Source: Polyangiaceae bacterium
Lineage (GTDB): Bacteria > Myxococcota_A > Polyangia > Polyangiales > Polyangiaceae
NCBI GenBank assembly: GCA_020633235.1
Contig: JACKEA010000003.1
Span: 248,001 to 312,000 of the forward strand
Direction of reading: 5' to 3'
Length of the DNA: 64,000 nt
The notes beneath the pieces were generated by a model. It searched no databases. It saw nothing but the letters and a program-made list of their open reading frames with translations, and had not been told where the DNA came from. Made by a program: the position numbers and the translations under genes. Below, piece after piece: positions 24,498 through 32,407 of this stretch (position 1 is its first letter; every line of letters starts with the position of its first letter).

Positions 24498-25085
24498 TTA
24501 CAGGCGAACCGCTTCCCAGAGGCAGCCTTCCGCGATGGCCAGCGCCTCTGGGCTCAGCGTGAGCTGTCCCGTCAGGGCCGCTTTGGCCATCCCGGTGAAT
24601 GCGCCATAAACCAATGAAATCAAGAGCATCGGCTCCACGGGCTTGAGCGCCTGCTGCTCCTGGCCGCGTTGCACGAAGGCGATCACGGGGGCAAACGCCG
24701 CTTCCTCCAGGGCCCGACTCGTCGCGTCCAGATACGAGCCGTGGTGGTGGAGTTCCATGAAGAGCGCCGCTTGGGGCCGCTCCAGCGCAAACGTCACGAG
24801 CCGCTTCCACAGCTCCGAGAATTGCTCTCGGGGCGGTGCTTGGGCCGGGAAGTCACGCCTCAGGCTCTCCACGAACGCCTGTTTTTCCCGCTGATAGAGC
24901 GCGTTCACCAGCGCTTCTTTGCTGTCGAAGTAGCGGTACAAGGTGCCCGCGGCGACCCCTGCCCGTTCCGCGACCTCGGGCACCGCGGTGCCATGGAAGC
25001 CCCGTTCGGCGAACAGCTCGAGGGCAGCGTCCAAGAGCGCATCTCGCTTCTGGGACGCGCGGTCGGGGCTCGCGACGGGGCTCAT
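24498..25085 (-). CDS. TetR-family transcriptional repressor
   Basis: A 195-residue regulator with a TetR N-terminal helix-turn-helix at about 10-60: LLDAALELFAERGFHGTAV, then VAERAGVAAGTLYRYFDSKE. A divergent all-helical ligand domain follows. The gene starts at ATG 25085 without an obvious Shine-Dalgarno sequence; a near-perfect palindrome lies just 6 bp upstream (25092-25107), suggesting autorepression. The same palindrome precedes the SDR gene, so the pair probably forms a small ligand-responsive module. The inducer is unknown. Confidence 0.9.
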   Translation of the reverse strand: MSPVASPDRASQKRDALLDAALELFAERGFHGTAVPEVAERAGVAAGTLYRYFDSKEALVNALYQREKQAFVESLRRDFPAQAPPREQFSELWKRLVTFALERPQAALFMELHHHGSYLDATSRALEEAAFAPVIAFVQRGQEQQALKPVEPMLLISLVYGAFTGMAKAALTGQLTLSPEALAIAEGCLWEAVRL

Positions 25086-25091
25086 GGGCGT

Positions 25092-25107
25092 GAATGAATA
25101 TTCATTT
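25092..25107. promoter_or_regulatory. Predicted TetR operator upstream of tetR
   Basis: GAATGAATATTCATTT: inverted repeat with the same half-sites as 24434-24449, apart from the last base. It sits immediately before the tetR start codon, so binding would block its own expression. Confidence 0.75.
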
Positions 25108-25299
25108 CCAGAGCCATGTCAAGGCTTCCTTGTCGGAACGGCGCGATGCCCGTCCCGCACGTCCGCTGCGGGGCGGTACCGCGGCGGACCAACCCCCAAA
25201 CGGAAATCCGCCCTGACAACATGGCACCCTGCCCGACCCGCCGACGACACGCTGGCACGCGGCGCGGCGGCGCGGACGACAAACCCGGACGTCTCCGCG

Positions 25300-25315
25300 T
25301 GGCACGTCGGTTGCT
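25300..25315 (+). promoter_or_regulatory. Predicted sigma-54 (-24/-12) promoter
   Basis: TGGCACGTCGGTTGCT matches the RpoN consensus (TGGCAC, N5, TTGCW) with GG and GC exactly 10 nt apart. It reads toward the secreted-protein gene starting at 25354. Upstream inverted repeats, such as GTCCGC...GCGGAC at 25161-25199, could be activator sites. Confidence 0.75.
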
Positions 25316-25353
25316 GAGGCCGCGGCGACAAGAGTCTCACGAAAGGAGCCCAT

Positions 25354-25764
25354 ATGCATCGATCGCACTTCGCCCTCGCCACTCTGCTCACCGCGTTCAG
25401 TCTCGGCGCCCCCGCCAGCGCGGCACCTCCGACGCCAGCCTCCAGCGTGAAGCTCGAGCTCGCCGACGCCAAGGCCGGCACCACGCAGTCATCCACGTTG
25501 GTGGTGCCCTTGGACGGTCACGGCGTGGCGCGCGTGGAAACCCGAAGCGACGCTGGACAAACCGTCATCAAGATCTTTCCCGACGGACCTCGAGGTCGGA
25601 GCGCACTCCGCTTCGACATCGAGCGCACGCGCCTGGAGGGCGGACGCCACAACGGCATCCACGTGGAAGCCACGCTGCGACTCGTGAAAGGAAAGCCCGC
25701 CGTCATCGCCGATCTGACGCGGCCTGATGGATCGTCCACCCGCGTGACCGCGGAGCTTCGCTAG
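25354..25764 (+). CDS. Small secreted protein, sigma-54 promoter upstream
   Basis: A 136-residue protein with a cleavable signal peptide (about 1-23, LGAPASAAPP). The mature part has alternating beta-strand character (SSTLVVPLDGHGVARVETRS, VHVEATLRLV-like strands) and no cysteines. I do not recognise a family. The ATG follows a good Shine-Dalgarno sequence (AAAGGAG). The promoter at 25300-25315 predicts expression only when a sigma-54 activator is engaged. Its stop overlaps that of the convergent rlmI gene in the four bases CTAG. A periplasmic or extracellular binding role is only a guess. Confidence 0.72.
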   Translation: MHRSHFALATLLTAFSLGAPASAAPPTPASSVKLELADAKAGTTQSSTLVVPLDGHGVARVETRSDAGQTVIKIFPDGPRGRSALRFDIERTRLEGGRHNGIHVEATLRLVKGKPAVIADLTRPDGSSTRVTAELR

Positions 25765-26933
25765 CTGTTCTCGAGCACGCGACCCAAGACGAGCTTCAGG
25801 TAGCGGCCCTCCGGGTGCGCGATCATCACCGGATGATCGAAGGCGTGCGCCGCCTCGTGCACGATCTGGAAGCGGCGGTTCACTCGTGCCGCCGCTTCCG
25901 CAATCACGCTCTTGAACGCCTCCGGGCTCACCTGGGCAGTGCAGCTGGCGGCGGCGTAGAGCCCCCCCGACCGCACCACCCGAAGACCGTCCGCGGTCAG
26001 CTTACGATAGGCTTTCAAAGCCGTTTTCAGCTGGCCGCGGCTGTTGGCGAAGCTCGGCGGGTCGCTCACGACCAGGTCGAAGCGCTGGCCCCGACCCCGG
26101 GCCTCGGCCAAGTGCTCGAACACGTCTCGAACAAGGAACTCGTGGGCGTTCGGGTCGAGGCCGTTGTCCGCGAAGTTCTGCCGCGCAGCGGCCATGGCGC
26201 CGGCGGACACGTCCACGCTGGTCACGTGCTCGGCGCCGCCCAGCGCCGCCGCCAACGAGAAGGCCCCCGTGTAGCTGAACAAGTTGAGCACGCGGCGCCC
26301 AGCGGCCAAGCGCTTCACCAAGCTGCGGTTATCACGGTGGTCGAGAAAGAGCCCGGTCTTCTGCCCGCGCTCGAGGTCCACGCGCAGCCGCATGCCGTTC
26401 TCGCGCACCACGATCTCGCCCGGCACCGGGCTTCCCCACAGCAGCTCGAGGCGATCGTGATCGCGGCCGCGACGACGCCGCACCACCCGTTCGATGGGGG
26501 CAATGTCTCGCAGCGCAACGACCAACCAATCCAGAAGCCGCGCGAGGCCGTCGGCGTAAGTGATCACCACGCAGGTCGTGTCGTAGAGGTCCACCGTGAT
26601 GCCCGGCAGGCCGTCCCCTTCACCGAACACCAGGCGATACGCATTGGTGTCCTCGCTCCGCACCAGGGCGCGCAGCTCCCACGCCTCCGCCACACGGGTC
26701 CTGAGCCATGCGGCGGTAGGCTCCTCGCGGTGCGACAGCATGCGAAGCGCGATGGGAGAGCTGGCGTCCCACAAGCCCCAACCGGAGTAACTGCCAGCCC
26801 GCACCCGGAGCAAGGCGCCGTCCGGGGCGCTGAAGCCGCGGGGCACGCGGTCCCGGTACACCCAGGGGTGCCCCGCCTCGAGGGACGCGCTCAGCGTCGC
26901 CGGCAGCTCCAGGCGGCTTTTCTGCTGCGACAT
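25761..26933 (-). CDS. rlmI: 23S rRNA (cytosine-C5)-methyltransferase RlmI-like
   Basis: A protein of about 390 residues. An N-terminal PUA domain (about 10-85, including HPWVYRDRVPRG) and a middle region (LVFGEGDGLPGITVDLY) are followed by a class I SAM methyltransferase. Its motifs include VLNLFSYTGAFSLAAA, SVDVSAGA, VVSDPPSFANSR and the late motif AAASCTAQVS with the likely catalytic Cys. The set matches the RlmI family, which makes m5C1962 in 23S rRNA. The start at 26933 (MSQQKSR) is favoured; 26948 is possible. It is divergent from the Mpo1-like gene. Confidence 0.87.
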   Translation of the reverse strand: MSQQKSRLELPATLSASLEAGHPWVYRDRVPRGFSAPDGALLRVRAGSYSGWGLWDASSPIALRMLSHREEPTAAWLRTRVAEAWELRALVRSEDTNAYRLVFGEGDGLPGITVDLYDTTCVVITYADGLARLLDWLVVALRDIAPIERVVRRRRGRDHDRLELLWGSPVPGEIVVRENGMRLRVDLERGQKTGLFLDHRDNRSLVKRLAAGRRVLNLFSYTGAFSLAAALGGAEHVTSVDVSAGAMAAARQNFADNGLDPNAHEFLVRDVFEHLAEARGRGQRFDLVVSDPPSFANSRGQLKTALKAYRKLTADGLRVVRSGGLYAAASCTAQVSPEAFKSVIAEAAARVNRRFQIVHEAAHAFDHPVMIAHPEGRYLKLVLGRVLENS

Positions 26934-26974
26934 GATGGAGCGGAGCATCGCACGCCGGCCGGGGCTCGACGATA

Positions 26975-26989
26975 GACGAACTTTTCGTC
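26975..26989. repeat. Short inverted repeat in a divergent promoter region
   Basis: GACGAA-CTT-TTCGTC lies between rlmI and the Mpo1-like gene. It is a possible operator; the stem is only 6 bp, so chance is not excluded. Confidence 0.35.
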
Positions 26990-27003
26990 ATAACCCCGCC
27001 AGC

Positions 27004-27315
27004 ATGATTCGCCTGAATCCCGAGTGGACGGACCTGTACGAAAAATACCGCCTCGACCATCAGGACCCGAGGAACCAAGCCTGCCACAAGATCGGCATCC
27101 CGATGATCGTCGCGAGCTTCCCGGTGGGCGCCACGCTGGTGGGCTTGCCGCTGGCGGCCACCCTGTTTTCCGTCGGATGGGGGTTTCAGTTCGCGGGCCA
27201 CGTGTTCGAAGGCAAGAAGCCGTCCTTCGTGGACGATCGCCGGAGTCTCTTGGTGGGCGTGCTTTGGTGCCTGGAGAAGTACGGAGTTAAAGTCGTCGAG
27301 CCATCGTCCGTATGA
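27004..27315 (+). CDS. Mpo1-like (DUF962) membrane protein
   Basis: A 103-residue protein of the DUF962/YGL010w family. The family markers are CHKIGIPM, with its conserved His, and FAGHVFEGKKPSF, with the second His pair and Glu. Between them is a hydrophobic hairpin (IVASFPVGATLVGLPLAATL). Yeast Mpo1 is an iron-dependent dioxygenase in fatty-acid alpha-oxidation; whether this bacterial protein has that activity is unknown. The ATG at 27004 begins the family domain; open frame upstream overlaps the rlmI promoter. The stop overlaps the FHA gene start (ATGA). Confidence 0.85.
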   Translation: MIRLNPEWTDLYEKYRLDHQDPRNQACHKIGIPMIVASFPVGATLVGLPLAATLFSVGWGFQFAGHVFEGKKPSFVDDRRSLLVGVLWCLEKYGVKVVEPSSV

Positions 27316-28049
27316 GAAGCGTGATTACGCGTACCCGCTGGTGGCTTCGGGCGTCTGACAGCACCGCAGAGATTGGCGAGCAGCCGCTGCTCCTCGGACG
27401 CAGCTCGACCTGCCACATCGCGTTTCCGGAGGACCCGCTTGCAAGCCGCGTCCACGCCAAGCTGTGGCACGAGGGTACGGGCGTGATGGTCCAGGATCTG
27501 GACAGCACGAACGGGACGTTCGTAAACGAGCACCGCATCACCTCTCCGCAGCTGCTGGGCAGCGGCGCCAGACTCCGCATCGGATCACAGCTATTTTGGC
27601 TGCACGCGGGAGAATCGGCCCCGCGGGGAGTGCGGAATGCCTCCACCGTGGGGGACCTACCCGCCCACCTCCGAGAAGCCGCGGAAGGTGAGACCATTGC
27701 CCCCACGGACACCACGTCCGTGTTCGCCATGGTAGCGCCCATGGTCGAGGCCGCCTTCTCCAGCGGCAACGTGAACGAGGCCCTACGCATTCTCGAGCCC
27801 TGCCTGGACGCGGTAGTCACGGAGGCGCGGCGCGGAGACCAAGGGGACCCCGAGGTCCTGAGCCGTGCCGCGGAGTACGCCCTCAGGCTGGCGGAGGCCA
27901 CGGGGCACGGCGCTTGGCTCGACTACCTGGTGGAGCTGGCGGAGAAGAGCGGTGTTTCCCCACCACGGACCGTGCGCCAACGAATCGCCCAGGTGGCCGC
28001 CAACCTGGACGGCGCGACACGTAACTGGCAGCCGCTGTCAGCGCCCTGA
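27312..28049 (+). CDS. FHA-domain protein
   Basis: A 245-residue cytoplasmic protein. The FHA phosphothreonine-binding domain (about 15-95) has the signatures LGRSSTCHIAF, SRVHAKLWH and DLDSTNGTFVN. A second, helical region (about 125-240) looks TPR-like and has no named domain. FHA proteins read out Ser/Thr kinase activity, so the kinase at 11599 is one conceivable partner. It is translationally coupled to the Mpo1-like gene by ATGA. Its last 12 bp overlap the end of the convergent TlpA-like gene. Confidence 0.87.
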   Translation: MRSVITRTRWWLRASDSTAEIGEQPLLLGRSSTCHIAFPEDPLASRVHAKLWHEGTGVMVQDLDSTNGTFVNEHRITSPQLLGSGARLRIGSQLFWLHAGESAPRGVRNASTVGDLPAHLREAAEGETIAPTDTTSVFAMVAPMVEAAFSSGNVNEALRILEPCLDAVVTEARRGDQGDPEVLSRAAEYALRLAEATGHGAWLDYLVELAEKSGVSPPRTVRQRIAQVAANLDGATRNWQPLSAP

Positions 28050-28745
28050 AACGATCTTCTGCACCGTCTCGTAGTCCGAGTCGTTGACGGCGCCGGAAAC
28101 CGTGCAGCGAATCTTGCCGCTGGGGTCCACGAGGAGGTGTACCGGAAGATCCGGGTCCTCGTCGACACCCGCTTGCGTCAGCCACTCGCCCCGCTCTTTT
28201 TCGTCCGACAGCCAATAGCTCTGGCGCACGCCCTTGTCGGGCTGCGCCGCGAGGAAGTCCGAGAGCTGGCGCTCGTCGTCGTCCATGGACACGAACACCA
28301 CGGAGAAGGCCGCGCCCGCGGCGCGCAGCTTCGTCTGCCACGAGAGCAGCCTCGGCATCTCCTCCTTGCACGGCGCACACCACGCAGCCCAGAAGTTCAC
28401 CCAGGTCCAGCCTTTGCCGATGGCCGGCTCCGTTGGCAGCGCCGCCGCGCCGGCCGCTGCCTTGCGCGCTAGCTTGCCCTCGGGGAACGCTTTGCCCGGT
28501 TTCGCGAGCTGTCCCTCACACAGCTTCTTGCGCGGCTTCTCGGGCTTTGCCGTGGCCGATGGCACGACCACCGGAGCCGCCGCGCTGGTGGTCGCGGTCG
28601 CGACGACGGCCTGGCTTCTGGAGCGCGAGGCCTGCGGCACCTTCTCGCCCTGGTCGCAAGCGGACAGCGCCGCGCCGAGGGCGATCAGAGTCGACAGTCG
28701 ACCCAGGAAACGAACGCGGATCGGTTGATGGCTTCGTCGTCGCAT
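28038..28745 (-). CDS. TlpA-like thioredoxin-fold lipoprotein
   Basis: A 235-residue periplasmic thiol-redox protein. The signal ends in LSAC (Cys30), so it is probably a lipoprotein. A Ser/Ala/Pro-rich linker precedes a thioredoxin fold of the TlpA/ResA type, with active site WAAWCAPCKEE and cis-Pro segment DPDLPVHLLVDPSG. The ATG at 28745 has GGAGAAGAA before it and overlaps the end of the OmpA-like gene by 61 bp on the same strand in a different frame. The location next to a VKOR-DsbA fusion suggests a joint role in envelope disulfide exchange. Confidence 0.85.
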   Translation of the reverse strand: MRRRSHQPIRVRFLGRLSTLIALGAALSACDQGEKVPQASRSRSQAVVATATTSAAAPVVVPSATAKPEKPRKKLCEGQLAKPGKAFPEGKLARKAAAGAAALPTEPAIGKGWTWVNFWAAWCAPCKEEMPRLLSWQTKLRAAGAAFSVVFVSMDDDERQLSDFLAAQPDKGVRQSYWLSDEKERGEWLTQAGVDEDPDLPVHLLVDPSGKIRCTVSGAVNDSDYETVQKIVSGR

Positions 28746-29386
28746 TTCTTCTCCGGGCGCGAATTGGGCCAGGAACAGTACTCCGGGGGCAACTGAGCGT
28801 ACTCATTTCCGAGCCAGAGCAGACCGACCTTCTTCTCGATGTCCGGGTCCTTGGACAGCTCTTTCAGGAAGTACATCACGGAATTGGCGCGCCGATGCGA
28901 AAGGGCACGGTTCTTCGCCGGCGTGCCCGTCTTCGATGCACGAGCCACGACGAAGAAGTAGCGCGCGCCCTTGCGATCGAGCCAACGCTCGGTGAGCAGC
29001 TTCTTCGCCTTGTCGTCGAGCTTGTCCTCACCCTCGTCGAACAGCACCACACCGCCTCGCTTCTCGAGGGGGTGAAACAACTCGTTGAAGTCCTCGTCGT
29101 TGATCGAGGCGAAGGTCTTCACGTCCGTCGGCTTGCAGCCGCGGCGATCCTCCCCCGTGGCCAAGCCGCAGGAGTGAAGCACGCGTTCGAGCACTTGCTT
29201 GAAGCGCTGCGTGCAGTATTTCTCCTCCGCGTCCGCCGCGATGGCGACCTTCGGACGTTCCGCCTCGGGGGTGACCAAGCGTTCCCCGGCGGATGCCACG
29301 GAGGAGTGCACGACCAGCGTCAGGCCGAGCACGAGGAGGAGGCAGGTGACGATGCCAGCTCCCGCCGCAATCCAGCGCGCGTTCAT
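28685..29386 (-). CDS. Membrane-anchored OmpA-like (peptidoglycan-associating) protein
   Basis: A 233-residue protein with one N-terminal membrane helix (about 5-27, IAAGAGIVTCLLLVLGLTLV) and a periplasmic OmpA-C-like domain. Markers are VVLFDEGEDKLDDKA, VVARASKTG and NRALSHRRANSVMYFL, a good match to the NxxLSxxRAxxV motif. Cysteines at CTQRF, CGLATG, EYCSWP and VDCRL suggest disulfides, consistent with its thiol-redox neighbours. It overlaps VKOR upstream (ATGA) and the TlpA-like gene downstream (61 bp), implying a tightly coupled three-gene unit. Peptidoglycan binding is inferred. Confidence 0.78.
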   Translation of the reverse strand: MNARWIAAGAGIVTCLLLVLGLTLVVHSSVASAGERLVTPEAERPKVAIAADAEEKYCTQRFKQVLERVLHSCGLATGEDRRGCKPTDVKTFASINDEDFNELFHPLEKRGGVVLFDEGEDKLDDKAKKLLTERWLDRKGARYFFVVARASKTGTPAKNRALSHRRANSVMYFLKELSKDPDIEKKVGLLWLGNEYAQLPPEYCSWPNSRPEKKCDDEAINRSAFVSWVDCRL

Positions 29387-30588
29387 TTCAGCACCTCCGG
29401 TGCGAGCTGCTTGAGCGTGTAGCGAAGTCCGATGTCGGTGTCCTCATCGCACAGCCGCTGCTTCCCCAGGTAAACCTGGGGCGTGGACACTGGGATGGCG
29501 TTCTCCACGGCGAAGTGCAGCTGCTTGTTGAGGCGCGCCTTGGTCTTGGGATCATCGATGCACTGGGTCATGTTCTGCCCCCACCGCTGCTGAATCGCCG
29601 CCTTGAGCACGCCCTCACCGGCCTTGCCAGCGCGCGTCAGGTACTCCTGTTCGTCGTACGCCCACTCCAATACGGAGAGAGAGCGATCGCCGCCACAGAT
29701 GACGGCGCGCGCTACGATGCAGGCGCCCGGATGGAGGGCCGAGTCGAGCATCCAGTTGCACTCCGAATCCAGAGGGAACAGCGCCAGCTGGGTGTCCAGC
29801 TTGTCCAGTACCCCCTCGCCCTTCAGCCGAGCGTGAAAGGCTTTGCAGGTCGGACACAGCGGGTCCTCGAAGAACAGCGCTGGGCGCACCGGATGCGAAG
29901 CCGGCAGCTTCACGAGCTCGTCCTTGGCCGAAGGCTCCACCTTGAGCTGACCGCAGCTGCCCAGATACGGGCGCTCGTCGGGGAGCACCCCCGCGTACAC
30001 CACCGCCGGGATCAACGTGACCGCCGCCAGCGCGGGCAGCCACGCGAGAGAAAGTCCCAGGCTGCCGCGGGGGCGAGCTTCCGCCGGATCGCCCCGCAAG
30101 GCCAATAGGCCGCCGAGGGCTCCCACGGCCAAGATCAGAGACGATAAGTAGATCCCGATGCAGGTCTTGCAGAACGTGCCCAGCTGCGTTGCGGAGATCA
30201 CGAACATGAGGATGGAGACCAACAGGGGCGTGGTACCCACCAGGGCAAACAGCACCACCGAGGCGCGGGGAGCCTTGCCGCCGGCGACGGCGAGGTACAC
30301 GGCAAAGCCCGCGAAGAAGCTGAAAGCCCCGAGGGCGAACAGCGAGATCGGAACACCCCCCCAGTACTGCTCGCGGAGGAGTGAGGAGTAGGGGCTGTAC
30401 ATGGCCGTCCGGCACGCTTCCGCTTCCGACGTGGGCGGGGCGCCGGGAATGAAGCTGCAGTGGACATCGTGGAGGTGGCGGTCGAGATGGGCCGCGTAGT
30501 CCAGGGTCGAATTGGTAGCGAACACCAGCCCCAGGAGCGACCCCACCACCGCGATCACCGCAAATAGTCTCGTTTTGCCGCTGGCCAT
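29383..30588 (-). CDS. VKOR-DsbA-like fusion (disulfide-bond generation)
   Basis: A 401-residue membrane protein. A VKOR domain (about 5-190) has four or five membrane helices, loop cysteines Cys44 and Cys59, and the quinone-proximal CxxC in TFCKTCIG. A fused periplasmic thioredoxin/DsbA-like domain (about 235-400) has active site FEDPLCPTCKAFH and cis-Pro in IPVSTPQVYLG. Such fusions replace the DsbA/DsbB pair: VKOR passes electrons from the thioredoxin domain to quinone. Additional cysteines (SECNWM, GACIVA, VICGGD) sit in the DsbA-like part. It is the first gene of the set with the OmpA-like and TlpA-like proteins. Confidence 0.9.
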   Translation of the reverse strand: MASGKTRLFAVIAVVGSLLGLVFATNSTLDYAAHLDRHLHDVHCSFIPGAPPTSEAEACRTAMYSPYSSLLREQYWGGVPISLFALGAFSFFAGFAVYLAVAGGKAPRASVVLFALVGTTPLLVSILMFVISATQLGTFCKTCIGIYLSSLILAVGALGGLLALRGDPAEARPRGSLGLSLAWLPALAAVTLIPAVVYAGVLPDERPYLGSCGQLKVEPSAKDELVKLPASHPVRPALFFEDPLCPTCKAFHARLKGEGVLDKLDTQLALFPLDSECNWMLDSALHPGACIVARAVICGGDRSLSVLEWAYDEQEYLTRAGKAGEGVLKAAIQQRWGQNMTQCIDDPKTKARLNKQLHFAVENAIPVSTPQVYLGKQRLCDEDTDIGLRYTLKQLAPEVLK

Positions 30589-30696
30589 GTCACCTCACTC
30601 CGGCGAGACGGGCCGAAGTGGGACCCGACGTCGCTCGTTCCTCATGAAATCACGCCCCGACCACCCGCCGTCAACTCGGACGTTCAGCCGGGGCTG

Positions 30697-30712
30697 TGGC
30701 ACAGCTGTGCCA
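30697..30712. promoter_or_regulatory. 16-bp perfect palindrome in a divergent promoter region
   Basis: TGGCACAGCTGTGCCA reads identically on both strands. It lies 109 bp before the VKOR start and 127 bp before the VWA lipoprotein start, so a dimeric regulator could bind here and control both genes. No regulator gene is adjacent. Confidence 0.5.
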
Positions 30713-30838
30713 GGACCCGCCCCCACCGCCTGTGGGCTCATGTGGGACGCCGCGGAATTCCAGGGAGAAAGTGCCGGAGGCATGTGTCGTGCAATACTTC
30801 GAAATGGCGCGTCCTGCGCCGCCCGAGGAGACCTTGCC

Positions 30839-32404
30839 ATGAGCTACCTTCGCCCCCTGTTCGCCCTGTCGTTGGCTGCCGTGGTGGCGGGTTGCGGTTC
30901 GTCGGACGATCTGGGCGCGGAAGCAGGCAACACGCCCGGGGCCGGGGGTACCAAGGGCAGCTGTGTGGGATGCGACGGCCCCAAGGATCCCCAGCCCTTC
31001 GAGAACGATCTCTCGCGGGGGAGCGGCGGAGCGGGTGGTCTGGGAGGTGCCGGCCCAGGAGGTGGCGCTGGAGGCGGGCCTCAGTCGCTGCCCGCCGCGT
31101 GCAACAACCTGCCCCAGAGCCCGCGGCCGTTCACGACCGCCTCCGCGGACAGCAACGGCTGGGCGAGCGCCACGTGGGCTCGGGAACAATTACAGCAACC
31201 CGCGTCTCCCGTTCCCGTGGGCGTGCGGACCCAGGACTTCCTCAATTACTACTTCGTGGATCTCACTTCGGGCAATTCGACCCCCGCGTCGGGCTCGAAC
31301 GCCCCGATCGTATCGATCCAGCTCGCACCGTCTCCCAACGTACCCAAGCTCTACAACTTGATGGTGGCGCTGCAGGCACCGACGATGCCGCGTTCGCCGC
31401 GCTGGGTGAGCGTCGTGGTGGACACGCGGTCCAGCATGGGTGCTGTCGCCATCGAGCGAGCGCAAGCCTCGTTGGTCGCCCTTGCCAGCAGCCTCGACCA
31501 GGGAGACCACGTCGACTTGCTCACCACGGATCCGTCCTCCGAACCGGTGGCGTTCGATGTGGACCAGGCTGGAGCGCCCGCTCTGAAAAAGTTGGCCGCT
31601 GCGCTCTTCGCCGGCAAGGACGAAGGCAATCTCGCGGACGCCCTTACGCGAGCCTATGACGTCGCTCACGCCACGCCTGCGCCCGCGAACGCTTCGCGAA
31701 GGCTATTCATGATCAGCAATGGCCCGGACGACCCCAGCACGCTGCCCACCGCCGCCATCCAAGGCAACGCGCAGCAGGGCCTGTTGCTCGTTTCCGTGGG
31801 CACCGGCCCGGCGCTTCAGCACGGAGATCGCACGTTGCGGGCCGCCGCCAAGGCGGGTCGCGGTCACTACCTGTACGTGGACAGTGCTGCCGAAGCACAG
31901 CGCGTGTTCGACCAACAGGCAGGTGAGATCTTCGGCATCGCCTTCGAGGATGTCCAGCTCGAGGTGCAGGTGCCTTGGTACTTCGAGCTGCTGACGGATG
32001 AGAGCGAAGTCACCAACACCGCGAGCTTCGACGAAGTGGATCCTCAGAATTTGGCCGCTGGCGGGCACTCCACCCTGCTGTTCAAGTTGGAGGCCTGCGA
32101 CGACAGCGTTCTCGCGCAGGGTGACGACCTCAGTGTCACCGTGAGTTGGCGAGATCCCTCGGCCGTCGAGCGTGTGAACCACACGGTGGCAACCACGGTG
32201 CCCAAGGCGATGGCAGACACCACCCAGCTCGACGCGGCGCTCGCCGTGTTCAGCTACGCGGAAGCGCTCAAGACTCTCGACTCTCGCCGACTGCAGGAAG
32301 CCCTGACCCTGACGAACGCTGGCTTGGCGAAGCAGCCCGGCGACGCTCACCTCACGGAGATCGCTGCGCTCATCGCCAAGCACCCCGCTCTCGAGCTGCC
32401 CTGA
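30839..32404 (+). CDS. VWA-domain lipoprotein, YfbK-like
   Basis: A 521-residue lipoprotein starting MSYLRPLFALS with lipobox VAGC. A Gly-rich linker (about 60-85) precedes a segment with VRTQDFLNYYFVD, which resembles the N-terminal signature of YfbK-type VWA proteins. A von Willebrand A domain follows, with metal-site sequence VVVDTRSSMGAV and LFMISNGPDD. A beta-rich domain and a helical C-terminal region with TPR-like sequence complete it. The ATG follows GAGGAG. Similar proteins bind or chaperone surface partners, but the ligand is unknown. It is convergent with the TPR lipoprotein gene. Confidence 0.85.
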   Translation: MSYLRPLFALSLAAVVAGCGSSDDLGAEAGNTPGAGGTKGSCVGCDGPKDPQPFENDLSRGSGGAGGLGGAGPGGGAGGGPQSLPAACNNLPQSPRPFTTASADSNGWASATWAREQLQQPASPVPVGVRTQDFLNYYFVDLTSGNSTPASGSNAPIVSIQLAPSPNVPKLYNLMVALQAPTMPRSPRWVSVVVDTRSSMGAVAIERAQASLVALASSLDQGDHVDLLTTDPSSEPVAFDVDQAGAPALKKLAAALFAGKDEGNLADALTRAYDVAHATPAPANASRRLFMISNGPDDPSTLPTAAIQGNAQQGLLLVSVGTGPALQHGDRTLRAAAKAGRGHYLYVDSAAEAQRVFDQQAGEIFGIAFEDVQLEVQVPWYFELLTDESEVTNTASFDEVDPQNLAAGGHSTLLFKLEACDDSVLAQGDDLSVTVSWRDPSAVERVNHTVATTVPKAMADTTQLDAALAVFSYAEALKTLDSRRLQEALTLTNAGLAKQPGDAHLTEIAALIAKHPALELP

Positions 32405-32407
32405 CGC

